Source of the DNA: an uncultured Paracoccaceae bacterium
Lineage (GTDB): Bacteria; Pseudomonadota; Alphaproteobacteria; Rhodobacterales; Rhodobacteraceae
Direction: 5' to 3'
NCBI GenBank assembly: GCA_947501555.1
Contig: CANMWG010000001.1
Span: forward strand, 558,001 to 622,000
DNA: 64,000 nt
Part shown: positions 52,313 to 59,814 of the stretch, piece by piece
Position numbering within the stretch: the first letter of the stretch is position 1
How the letters are laid out: every line of letters begins with the position of its first letter
The notes under the pieces: model-generated
Database searches by the model: none
What the model saw: the letters and a program-made list of their open reading frames with translations, nothing else
What the model was told of the DNA's origin: nothing
Translations under genes and position numbers: made by a program

Positions 52313-53053
52313 TTACCAGAGGCTGACGAAAATGTCGGATTGAAGGGCCGTCGCGGCATCAGGTGCCGGACGCAAATTGACGCCCGCCGCAGGCAGCACG
52401 GGGATCAAGGTGATAGGGTCAAAAGGTGGATCTTGCTGCGCCTCAAGCGCAAAGCTTGTGTCAGGACGGTGGCGCAAGGGAATGGACGTGGTCGACCGGA
52501 ATACCCGGGCGATTGACCCGTCGGGCAAGGGGCTTTCCCCTAAGTCTTCAAATGATGAAATATTATTACTATCAATGACTTGCAGCGGGTCTTGCACCCG
52601 GTTTCCCGTCACGTGGTAGGCCCAAAGCGCGGAGACCGCTGACAATCGAAGCGTAATCAAAAGCGTCCCCTCCCTTGGAATATTAAGGTTGATACGAAGT
52701 AAAGGGTCGCCCGGATTGCGTGTGGCGTCTGTGCGCATTGGCACATCGGCCAACGCGATTTCAGAATTTGAAGCCACTTCGGTGAGGTCGATCACTGGAA
52801 GCTGCGCCCAATCAGGCCCGTCCGTCAAAGCGGTCATGTTCGGGTTTGATGCAATGACATCCACGGTGATCGTCTGCGGGGTATCGAAAACCTCGTCATC
52901 AGAGATGATATCGATGCAAGCGGGTGACGACCGGCTGAGTAATCCTAGCTTTGCAATATGCTGCGGATCATTTGGTCGGATTTGCAATGGAATTGTTTCA
53001 TTGCCCCAATATTCATGCGCAATCTGCAAGGAGAGGGCGCGGCGGTAGGCCAT
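52313..53053 (-). CDS. Hypothetical eCIS-operon protein
   Basis: A 246-aa soluble protein with no signal peptide and no recognised domain; mixed beta content and a conserved-looking middle (RINLNIPREGTLLITLRL). The ATG at 53053 overlaps the stop of the upstream gene (TAATG), which excludes a longer frame starting at 53203. It lies between the tail terminator and the sheath. No counterpart in the Afp/PVC layout is obvious to me. Confidence 0.75.
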   Translation of the reverse strand: MAYRRALSLQIAHEYWGNETIPLQIRPNDPQHIAKLGLLSRSSPACIDIISDDEVFDTPQTITVDVIASNPNMTALTDGPDWAQLPVIDLTEVASNSEIALADVPMRTDATRNPGDPLLRINLNIPREGTLLITLRLSAVSALWAYHVTGNRVQDPLQVIDSNNISSFEDLGESPLPDGSIARVFRSTTSIPLRHRPDTSFALEAQQDPPFDPITLIPVLPAAGVNLRPAPDAATALQSDIFVSLW

Positions 53054-53646
53054 TATCCGAGCTCTCTTTTGTTGGCGGTATTGGCTGATGTTGAAGGTGC
53101 GTTGATGGTTGGTGAGATGGACTTGATTGCGCCAGTGGTCAGCGTGATTGTTCTGATCTTGAACATGACAGAAGGCACATAGCGTCCCCCTAGATTGCCC
53201 CACATCTGTCCCATCTCTTCGGGGCGCAAGTTACTGATCTCAAAGGAAAGCTGCTGCATGTCGCGGGGCATGTCCGGTGTGTTCTGCGGTGTCATGACCG
53301 GGTACGTTTGAAAGAACATCAGCGCGGCAGAGAGCATCTTGAGCCCTTCGCTATAGATATTCGGATCATGGGCGGCGGCCAGCATGGCGTAGATGTCAAG
53401 ATGCAGCGGTGGCGATTGCGTCGCTCGTCCGACAACGGACACCCTTTGCGCTTGGCTCCGACGGGGCATTGGGTCTTCGGCGATGTTGGTCACGAAGAGT
53501 GCCAAACGGTTGCGCGTGATGTCGGATGGTTTGCCTTCGGGGTCGGTCAGCGGGGCCAAGACAACCAAGTCTTCAGCAGCTTCAAACCGTCCGGCCAAAT
53601 GGCCATTCAGCCGCTGTGCTGTGAGTGATAATGCAGCATCAATCAC
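53053..53646 (-). CDS. eCIS tail terminator, DUF4255/Pvc16-like (Afp16-like)
   Basis: A 197-aa DUF4255 protein beginning VIDAALSLTAQRLN, the usual Pvc16 N-terminus, and including the family's PLHLDIYAMLAAA and MQQLSFEISNL segments. It caps the sheath and tube. The GTG start at 53646 is preferred because it fits the family N-terminus and has GGCAGG upstream; the frame is open to 53748. Confidence 0.85.
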   Translation of the reverse strand: MIDAALSLTAQRLNGHLAGRFEAAEDLVVLAPLTDPEGKPSDITRNRLALFVTNIAEDPMPRRSQAQRVSVVGRATQSPPLHLDIYAMLAAAHDPNIYSEGLKMLSAALMFFQTYPVMTPQNTPDMPRDMQQLSFEISNLRPEEMGQMWGNLGGRYVPSVMFKIRTITLTTGAIKSISPTINAPSTSANTANKRELG

Positions 53647-53887
53647 CTGACAAACCTGCCCATTTTGGACCAGGAAAAACACCAAGCAGACACGTAAATT
53701 TGAGCGGCCATGAGGCCCCCTATGACGGTTGTACACATGAAACAACAAACGCGAGCGACGTCTGTCTAGGAGGTAAAAAAAAGAATAGATTTGAAAGTAG
53801 TTTCCCCCGCGTCAAGGACAGCACAGCTTTTGGGTGTTTGGCAAGTGTGCATTTCAACTGAGTAAAAATAATGTTTTAAAATAATAA

Positions 53888-53893
53888 ATTATA
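53888..53893 (-). promoter_or_regulatory. Candidate -10 box for the eCIS operon
   Basis: On the minus strand a perfect TATAAT lies at 53893-53888 within the AT-rich block, with only a poor -35 match (TTGCTT, 19-base spacer) upstream. It would give a leader of roughly 235 bases. A weak -35 would suit an activator-dependent promoter. Confidence 0.35.
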
Positions 53894-54051
53894 CCTCATT
53901 ATTGAAGTGAGTAAGCAACTTTCCATCTTATACCTTGGCGGCATTTGGCCGTAATTTGAGTCGCTTTTAGGCGTTTTTATGCCGGCGGAGAGTGTGTAAT
54001 TTCAGCCCTGAATTTCATGAGTAATTGCAATTTAGGATTGTAGAATGTTCC

Positions 54052-54066
54052 GTACATCTCCTGTAC
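54052..54066. repeat. Short palindrome upstream of the SH3/LRR gene
   Basis: GTACA (54052-54056) and TGTAC (54062-54066) with a five-base spacer, about 120 bases before the gene start. Possibly a regulator site. Confidence 0.4.
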
Positions 54067-54185
54067 AGAATGCGTGCATACGATCAGCTGTCAGGCGTCG
54101 TTTCTGGCGAGTTTGTGCAGGTCCTTCTCAAGTGCACGCATCTGCGGTAGTTTCGTCGCAACTTTGGTCAGGGCTAGGCGTAGAA

Positions 54186-55115
54186 ATGTACGAGATTTTC
54201 AGAACGTCCCACATCGGGGTCGCAACGGCATTTTTGTCACTGATGATGGCCGCACCGCTCGCCGCGCAGTATGTCGGTGAAATGGCCATCGTACAATCGG
54301 CGGATGGAACGCTCAATATTCGTAGCGGCACATCAACGGAATATCAGATCAAGGGCGTCCTGCAAAACGGGGATCCAGTCGTGATCCTTGAAAAATCCGG
54401 AAACTGGGTGCGGATTTCGGAAGATGCGGGGAGCGGGTGGGTTTATGCGCCGATGCTGCAAATTCCGAGCGTGATCGTTATGAACCAGCTCGTTGCTGAT
54501 AATCCAGACGCGCGTGTCGCGCAAATCGCAATAGGTTTTGATCAGTTCGACGGCGCGGCATTAAATTTATATATGCCAGATGTGACCGATTTCAGCGCGC
54601 TGGCGCAGTTGGACGGGCTGAAAAGCTTGTATATTGGCGACTACACTGCCGACGATTTGTCGTCACTTGGGCAACTGACGTCGCTTGAGGCGCTTGTGAT
54701 TGATGAGGTGTGGTTTCCGGGCGGGGAATACACCTTCTTAAGCAACTTGATCGCATTAAAGGACCTCGAAATCATTCTTGTTGAGTTCGAGGATCTATCG
54801 CCGCTAGCTGAACTCGGGGCGTTGGAACGGTTGGTTCTCTACCGCACCCAAACCCATGACATTGCGCCGCTGGCAGGATTGACCAATTTGGTCGCGCTTG
54901 ATTTGTCTCAGAACCCACTGACAGATTTGACGCCGTTGACCCAGTTAACAGGGCTGAAGACTTTGGAACTCCAAGAGATGACGAATTTGACCGATGTGTC
55001 GCCCCTCGCAAGCATGAACGGGTTGACCCGTCTTGATCTACGCGGAAGTTACCGCGTTGATACCGCGCCTTTGCAGGCACATGAGGGATTGGAGGTTGTG
55101 ACCCATGGCCAATGA
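54186..55115 (+). CDS. Exported SH3-domain and leucine-rich-repeat protein
   Basis: A 309-aa exported protein. Signal peptide ends near AAQ at about residue 27, an SH3b domain covers about 30-95 (LNIRSGTSTEYQIKGVLQNGD, seen as LNIRSGTSTEYQIKG), and about six internalin-like leucine-rich repeats follow (LKSLYIGDYTADDLSSLGQL, LVALDLSQNPLTDLTPL). The ATG at 54186 starts the signal peptide; the frame upstream has no signal and is unlikely. It is divergent from the eCIS and may be surface or periplasmic, binding cell-wall or protein partners. Confidence 0.75.
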   Translation: MYEIFRTSHIGVATAFLSLMMAAPLAAQYVGEMAIVQSADGTLNIRSGTSTEYQIKGVLQNGDPVVILEKSGNWVRISEDAGSGWVYAPMLQIPSVIVMNQLVADNPDARVAQIAIGFDQFDGAALNLYMPDVTDFSALAQLDGLKSLYIGDYTADDLSSLGQLTSLEALVIDEVWFPGGEYTFLSNLIALKDLEIILVEFEDLSPLAELGALERLVLYRTQTHDIAPLAGLTNLVALDLSQNPLTDLTPLTQLTGLKTLELQEMTNLTDVSPLASMNGLTRLDLRGSYRVDTAPLQAHEGLEVVTHGQ

Positions 55116-55431
55116 TTTCCCTTCATCATCCGCGAAGGGGGTGGCTGCGCGGTCCAAGGTGCGTTTTGCGAGTTATTTTCTGGCTAGTATGGCCTGCTGC
55201 CTTATTTTTTGGCTTTGGTCGGGCGTCTATGAGGATGATGAGTTTAACGAATGGTATTGGTTCATAAAGCATCGACCGACCTGGCAATTTGTCTTTGTGC
55301 CAACGGTTCACTGTTGTATTGAGGACGTAGATTTGGCGCGGCTTACACCTGCTGAACTGGCTGCTCACGAACGTTATAGAGACTTCTATCGCAACAGGCG
55401 TTCTGAGGTGTATTTGCCGATCCAGCGTTGA
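55105..55431 (+). CDS. Small single-pass membrane protein
   Basis: A 108-aa protein with one transmembrane segment (about 22-42, SYFLASMACCLIFWLW) and a C-terminal part with two cysteines (TVHCCIED). It overlaps the SH3/LRR gene by 11 bases, so the two are probably co-translated. No family recognised. Confidence 0.6.
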   Translation: MANDFPSSSAKGVAARSKVRFASYFLASMACCLIFWLWSGVYEDDEFNEWYWFIKHRPTWQFVFVPTVHCCIEDVDLARLTPAELAAHERYRDFYRNRRSEVYLPIQR

Positions 55432-55432
55432 T

Positions 55433-55777
55433 TTACATATTCAAAGCAATCGCCGGAATTCCGACGCCTGCCTCGACGATGAAGTAGATCCATTTACGCG
55501 ACGATGTCCCGTCCAACACCAGGGATGTCAGCCGCCCGACAGCGGCCCCAGACCAGCAAAAGCCGAGCATCAAATAGGCTTCAGGCGTGCCCAGGAACAG
55601 TGCGCCGACCCCCATACCGACAAACAACGCCCCGACCGAGGCCCGCACTTCCGACATGCCCATGGTTGTTTCACCATCACGAAGGTCCAATGCGCCCATC
55701 GTGTAACGCGGTGCCAGCCAGCCAAAACACCCCAGCCCGATGCTGAGAACCGCAAAGATAATATTGATTGTGTCCAT
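55433..55777 (-). CDS. DUF4345-like membrane protein
   Basis: A 114-aa protein with four predicted membrane helices, an acidic-arginine pair in helix 1-2 (GALDLRDGETTMGMSEVRA) and a glycine-rich helix, matching the small DUF4345-type integral membrane family. Its start codon lies inside one arm of a perfect 14-bp inverted repeat (55774-55844), which should hide the ribosome-binding site in the mRNA. Confidence 0.7.
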   Translation of the reverse strand: MDTINIIFAVLSIGLGCFGWLAPRYTMGALDLRDGETTMGMSEVRASVGALFVGMGVGALFLGTPEAYLMLGFCWSGAAVGRLTSLVLDGTSSRKWIYFIVEAGVGIPAIALNM

Positions 55778-55844
55778 GGTGGCCCTTTCCGCGTTGCTTG
55801 TGTGCAGGTGATGCAGCTGCGTTGTAAATCAAGGGCCACCATGG
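55774..55844 (-). promoter_or_regulatory. Perfect 14-bp inverted repeat covering the start codon of the downstream gene
   Basis: CCATGGTGGCCCTT (55774-55787) and AAGGGCCACCATGG (55831-55844) are exact reverse complements with 43 bases between. On the minus strand the proximal arm contains the Shine-Dalgarno-like AAGGG, the ATG and the next base, so a folded leader would block translation. The distal arm lies just after the sco1 stop (55852). A terminator role is less likely as there is no T-run. Confidence 0.75.
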
Positions 55845-55851
55845 GCAAGGC

Positions 55852-56457
55852 TTAGGCTGTTCTGTCGATAAAACAGGCTGTGACCTCGGCCATGCGTTCT
55901 GGCGAGGTATCCCGCCGGAAGAACGTTGCCATCCCAGTGTCTGGGAACATCAAGTAGGTCTGCGTGCTGTGATCCACAAGATAGTAGTCCGGATCGCCTT
56001 CTTGCGCCTGATAGTAGGTTTTATAGGCCTGTGATGCGGCTTTGATCTGGTCAGGAGTGCCTGTCAGTCCGATCATTTCATCGTGGAAGTTGTCGGTGAA
56101 GTCGCGCACGATCTCAACCGTGTCCCGCGGTGGATCGACCGTAATGAAGACGGTGCCCACGTCGATCCCTTGATCTTCTAGAATGTACGCCGCTGCCGCG
56201 TTGCGTGCCGTATCCAAGGGGCAAACGTCCGGGCAGAAGGTGTAACCGAAATAAACAAGCGTGGGTTTGGTGATCACATCCGCCTCTGTGACCGTTTCGC
56301 CGGTTTCCGAGATCAGCTCAAACGGGCCGCCAATCGCGCTGCCCGCCACAGCTGTGTCCCCGCAGGGGTTGGCCCCGGCGCTTTGGGTTTGCCAGACGTA
56401 GAGCCCAAGCCCCGCGGCAACGGCTAATGTCGTGACGCCAAAGATGACTGGTTTCAT
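55852..56457 (-). CDS. Sco1/SenC copper chaperone
   Basis: A 201-aa membrane-anchored thioredoxin-fold protein that delivers copper to the CuA site of cytochrome oxidase. The N-terminal anchor is at 5-25, copper ligands are Cys75 and Cys79 (FCPDVCP) and His163 (LVDHSTQT). It is followed by the PCuAC gene, its usual partner. Confidence 0.92.
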   Translation of the reverse strand: MKPVIFGVTTLAVAAGLGLYVWQTQSAGANPCGDTAVAGSAIGGPFELISETGETVTEADVITKPTLVYFGYTFCPDVCPLDTARNAAAAYILEDQGIDVGTVFITVDPPRDTVEIVRDFTDNFHDEMIGLTGTPDQIKAASQAYKTYYQAQEGDPDYYLVDHSTQTYLMFPDTGMATFFRRDTSPERMAEVTACFIDRTA

Positions 56458-56516
56458 ATTTGGTCTCCTAAAGATGGGAAAGGGGCGGCGCGGTATTGCG
56501 CCGCCGTATAGCGTAA

Positions 56517-56990
56517 TTAGTGGTGGTCGTGGCCTTCAGTCCCTTCGTGCCCTGTCATGGGCCGCTTGACGATGTCGAAAGTGATGGGCACTTCGCCGGA
56601 TTTCTCAAAGATCAACGTGGCAGACACCTGATCGCCTTCGTTGAAGGGTGTGCCGCGCAGCCCCATGAACATCACATGAAAACTGCCCGGTGCCAGTGTC
56701 ACGGTCTCACCTGCAGGGATGTCGATCCCGTCTTCCAGGTGCATCATTCTGGCGACCCCTTCGCTGTCGAACTCGGTTGTGTGCAGTTCGACCCGCGGGT
56801 AGTCGGCTAAAACGTCGATCAGCCGGTCGTCCGTGTCACCTGAATTTGTGATTTCCATAAACCCGCCGCCTGCCATGGCTGTTGGGGCTGTCTCAAAGGC
56901 TTTGACCTGTTCGATTTGGAGGATCGGGTCTGCCCATGCCGGTGCAGCAAGCGCACAGAGGACCGCCAGTGTTGAGGGTGTCGTTTTCAT
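56517..56990 (-). CDS. PCuAC-type periplasmic copper chaperone
   Basis: A 157-aa exported protein. Signal peptide ends near AWA, and the copper motif is visible as a histidine (VELHTTEF), then M-x21-H-x-M (MMHLEDG...GSFHVMF). A histidine-rich tail (GHEGTEGHDHH) adds ligands. The ATG at 56990 begins the signal peptide. It hands Cu(I) to Sco1 for CuA assembly. Confidence 0.9.
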   Translation of the reverse strand: MKTTPSTLAVLCALAAPAWADPILQIEQVKAFETAPTAMAGGGFMEITNSGDTDDRLIDVLADYPRVELHTTEFDSEGVARMMHLEDGIDIPAGETVTLAPGSFHVMFMGLRGTPFNEGDQVSATLIFEKSGEVPITFDIVKRPMTGHEGTEGHDHH

Positions 56991-57058
56991 TTGTCTTGGT
57001 CTTTCATCATAACGCGCGCCGATGGCCGCCACGTTGTGTCAATCTGGATAGGGAGGGT

Positions 57059-57406
57059 TCAGATCAGATGAAAAGGCGGCGCCCGCGCTGCCTGTGGTCG
57101 CTGCAACGGGCCCGACTGTACGGTTTGGTCAGACGTGCTCCATCCCACGACAAGGAGCTGTGGATTATGTTGGGGCGCGGTGTCATGTGCTGGGACGGTG
57201 CAGCCCGCGCTGATCACACAGGCCATGCATTTGTTTGCAATCCCAAATGGGTCGCTACCGTCACTGCACAGGTCGGCCCAATGTCCGCCCGCCAGGACAT
57301 AAGCCTCTGCTTGGGCTTGTTTATCGGGTGCAAGCCCTTGGTGACCGAAGCTGACAAGTGTCAACCCGACCATCAATAGTGTTGTTATGATCCAGCGTTT
57401 GATCAT
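57059..57406 (-). CDS. Exported Cys-rich protein, DUF2946-like
   Basis: A 115-aa protein with a signal or anchor (5-22), an LCSDG motif, and KCMACVISAGC, similar to small copper-linked DUF2946 proteins that sit beside copper genes. The ATG at 57406 has a G-rich ribosome-binding site upstream. Function unknown; copper handling is suggested by context. Confidence 0.6.
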   Translation of the reverse strand: MIKRWIITTLLMVGLTLVSFGHQGLAPDKQAQAEAYVLAGGHWADLCSDGSDPFGIANKCMACVISAGCTVPAHDTAPQHNPQLLVVGWSTSDQTVQSGPLQRPQAARAPPFHLI

Positions 57407-57444
57407 CCGGAGCCCTGTTCGGTGTGCTGTGCTTGTCCGGTTTT

Positions 57445-57474
57445 GCGTAGGATGGGTCAAGACCCATCTTACGC
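57445..57474. repeat. REP-like long palindrome
   Basis: GCGTAGGATGGGTC (57445-57458) and GACCCATCTTACGC (57461-57474) pair along 14 positions with one G-T mismatch, leaving a tiny loop. It lies 40 bases after the FadR-type gene on its strand, so it may end that transcript. The form resembles repeated intergenic palindromes seen in many proteobacteria. Confidence 0.55.
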
Positions 57475-57514
57475 GATAAAATGCCCCATGGTTCTTGCCG
57501 TGGCCGGGGTCGGT

Positions 57515-58255
57515 TTAATTACCTTGTTTTGCAGTATTGCGTTGGGCAATCACCGCTTGTGCAAGTTCTTGCGTATACTCCGCCAGTTTGGCCAGAGTGT
57601 CATCCGCCGCCATGCTGTTGTGCATTTCGATGGCGTCGGCGATTGCGCCATGCAGCCCGATGATCCTTTCCCTGTCTCGCGCGCTGAAGGTGATCATGTT
57701 CATCAAGGGTTGCATCGCCTCGACCGCGCCCGCCAGTTGGTAGGACAAGACTGGGTTGCCCGCCGCGTCCACCAGTGCGCGGTGGAAGGCCACGTCAGAG
57801 GCGCAGAACGCCTCATCCGTCAGCCCTGGTTGCTGTTGCCGGTGTGTCTCGGCCCGCATGGTCGCCAGATGATCGGCGGTTCGTCTTTGTGCAGAGAGCG
57901 GCGCGCAGGCCCGTTCCAGCGCATAACGTGCCTCGCAGGCAGTTGCGAAGCTGACGTCGTTCATTGACAAAAGGAGCGTTGAGGTCGTGATCTGCTGCCC
58001 GTAGGCGTCCTCAAATCGTAGCCGGTTCACGAAGGCCCCGCCGGTCGCCCCGCGTTGGGTCCTGATCAGGGATTGTGCCGCCAATCTTTTGAGTGCCTCG
58101 CGCACTGTGGGGCGCGACACGTTGAATTGATCGGCCAGTTCTGCCTCGGACGGCAGTCGTTCATCAACGGGCAGGGCCCCCGATATTATGGCGTCGCGGA
58201 TCGCTTTGGCGATTTGTGCCGATAGGTCGGCGGGGCTTGTGGGATCAATTTTCAT
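57515..58255 (-). CDS. GntR/FadR-family transcriptional regulator
   Basis: A 246-aa regulator with an N-terminal winged helix (LPSEAELADQFNVSRPTVREAL) and a C-terminal FCD ligand domain (SDVAFHRALVDAAGN, LHGAIADAI) that binds metal and small organic acids. The start is preceded by a clear operator at 58256-58280, so autoregulation and control of the divergent DUF2182 gene are likely. Confidence 0.9.
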   Translation of the reverse strand: MKIDPTSPADLSAQIAKAIRDAIISGALPVDERLPSEAELADQFNVSRPTVREALKRLAAQSLIRTQRGATGGAFVNRLRFEDAYGQQITTSTLLLSMNDVSFATACEARYALERACAPLSAQRRTADHLATMRAETHRQQQPGLTDEAFCASDVAFHRALVDAAGNPVLSYQLAGAVEAMQPLMNMITFSARDRERIIGLHGAIADAIEMHNSMAADDTLAKLAEYTQELAQAVIAQRNTAKQGN

Positions 58256-58280
58256 TTGTCAGACAATTAAACGTCTGACA
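58256..58280. promoter_or_regulatory. FadR-type operator between divergent genes
   Basis: TTGTCAGACAA (58256-58266) is a perfect 5-1-5 palindrome of the FCD-GntR type. In addition TGTCAGAC (58257-58264) repeats inverted as GTCTGACA (58273-58280). The site touches the regulator start codon and lies 43 bases before the DUF2182 start. Confidence 0.7.
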
Positions 58281-58322
58281 TATCTTTATGCAAGGGTTGA
58301 GTCGCCCCGTGGGAGGTTTCGC

Positions 58323-59090
58323 GTGTCTCAGATCATCCGCAATGGCCTGTGGTTATCGTTCTTTGGGGCGATCCTTTTGGCGTGGTGGATGATGTATGCG
58401 ATGTCGGTGGATATGGATCTGGATTGGATCGGTCGCCCGGGACCCATGGGCCAAGCCATGGCCGATATGGACCCCCGGATGCCGATGGATATGCCCATGG
58501 CCCGTTTTGGCCCCTTGTTTGTCATGTGGGCTGTGATGATGGCTGCCATGATGCTGCCGACCATGGTGCCGACATTGACAACCTATGAGCGCCTCATGAT
58601 CAGCGCCGACGGGACACGCGCGGGCTGGGTTGGTGTTTTGCTGGGCTATTTTGTGGTGTGGGTCGCCTTTGCCGCCTTGATTGCCGGTGTGCAATTGGCC
58701 CTGTTGTATGGTGGCGTGATTAACATGTTGGGCATCGCCCCGGTCTGGTTGTCGGCGGCATTGTTGGTGGCTGTCGGGGCCTTTCAGTTCACCCGTGCGA
58801 AAGAGGTTTGTCATGGTGTGTGCCATGCCCCGATGACGTATTTTCTAGGCCATTGGCACACCGGTTTCGGTGGTGGGTTGCGCATGGGCTTAGGTTTGGG
58901 CGCATTTTGTGTGGTCTGTTGCTGGGGCTTTATGGCTCTTGGTTTCGTGGGCGGTGTGATGAGCCTGTTATGGATGGGGCTGGCGACCCTGTTGATGATC
59001 TTCGAAAAATTGCCCGACATTGGGCATCATGTGATCAAACCGACCGGCGTGCTGCTGATCAGCGCCGGTTTGGTTTTGGCAATTCTGTAA
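58323..59090 (+). CDS. DUF2182 metal-binding integral membrane protein
   Basis: A 255-aa multi-pass membrane protein. It is met- and trp-rich with a MVMAAMMLPTMVPTL-like stretch (MAAMMLPTMVPTLTTYE) and a CHGVCHAP motif, typical of DUF2182. The GTG start at 58323 has GGGAGG six bases upstream, which excludes the longer frame. It is paired with DUF1326 as in other Rhodobacterales; a transport role for a metal or small metabolite is possible. Confidence 0.8.
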   Translation: MSQIIRNGLWLSFFGAILLAWWMMYAMSVDMDLDWIGRPGPMGQAMADMDPRMPMDMPMARFGPLFVMWAVMMAAMMLPTMVPTLTTYERLMISADGTRAGWVGVLLGYFVVWVAFAALIAGVQLALLYGGVINMLGIAPVWLSAALLVAVGAFQFTRAKEVCHGVCHAPMTYFLGHWHTGFGGGLRMGLGLGAFCVVCCWGFMALGFVGGVMSLLWMGLATLLMIFEKLPDIGHHVIKPTGVLLISAGLVLAIL

Positions 59091-59103
59091 AGGAAAACGA
59101 GAT

Positions 59104-59814
59104 ATGGCTGAGAAAACACGCGCACCTGCCGATAAGTTGCCGGTCTCGCAACGCATCGATCAGCGCATGGAAAGCAACCCGCTGCGTCGCAAGATGAAAC
59201 CGACTGAATGGGCGATCAAGGGTGAGCTGTTCCTGAATTGCTCTTGCACTGTGTTTTGCCCCTGTGTCGTGTCGCTTGGCGCGCATCCACCCACCGAAGG
59301 CCATTGTCATGCATGGATGGCCATCGCCATCGATGAAGGCCACTTTGAAGGTGAGGATCTGTCGGGCCTGAACGTAGGGTTGCTGGTTGATATTCCGGGC
59401 CGTATGGCTGAGGGCAATTGGAAGGTCGCCGCTTATGTGGATGAACGGTCAACCCAGAAGGCCTATAACGGCATCCTGAAAATCTTTAGCGGGCAGGCGG
59501 GTGGCACGACCGGTCTCTTTACCATGCTGGTGTCCGAGATCATCGGCGCTGAGCGCGAGAAAGTTGAGATCGTGCGCGAAGGCACCAAGCGTGGCATCTA
59601 TATTGGCCGCAAGATCCAAGGTGAGATTGAGATGATGGCGGGTAAGTCGCCTGATCACCCAGTGATGATCAGCAATTCGAAGTATTGGATGGGCCCGGAT
59701 ATCATTGCAGCCGCCGGCACGAAATCTAAGGTCCGCGATTATGGCCGCGTGTGGGACTTTGGTGGGAAATCGGCCGAGATTTGCCCGATTGACTGGAAAG
59801 GCCCCAAACCATGA
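59104..59814 (+). CDS. DUF1326 family protein
   Basis: A 236-aa soluble protein with the DUF1326 hallmark NCSCTVFCPCVVSLGA (a four-cysteine cluster) and HCHAWMAIAID. It is 13 bases after the DUF2182 gene and overlaps the DinB gene by four bases. Function unknown; metal binding is likely. Confidence 0.82.
   Translation: MAEKTRAPADKLPVSQRIDQRMESNPLRRKMKPTEWAIKGELFLNCSCTVFCPCVVSLGAHPPTEGHCHAWMAIAIDEGHFEGEDLSGLNVGLLVDIPGRMAEGNWKVAAYVDERSTQKAYNGILKIFSGQAGGTTGLFTMLVSEIIGAEREKVEIVREGTKRGIYIGRKIQGEIEMMAGKSPDHPVMISNSKYWMGPDIIAAAGTKSKVRDYGRVWDFGGKSAEICPIDWKGPKP

Larger units (their letters stand above)
53647..54185. other. AT-rich divergent regulatory region of the eCIS
   Basis: 539 bases without a convincing gene. 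The centre (about 53860-53910) is strongly AT-rich, unlike the rest of the window. It must hold the eCIS promoter (minus) and the promoter of the SH3/LRR gene (plus). On the plus strand an AGGAGG at 53768-53773 is followed by no usable frame. Confidence 0.6.

Noticed and set aside
29394..53646. Prophage interpretation of the tail-like genes
   Set aside because: No terminase, portal, capsid, integrase or lysis genes are present. The AAA+ ATPase, DUF5908, DUF4255 and tape-measure families are those of extracellular contractile injection systems.
29394..53646. Type VI secretion system
   Set aside because: No TssJ/L/M membrane complex, Hcp or ClpV. The ATPase is a single-domain Afp15-type protein and the sheath is one protein, not TssB/TssC.
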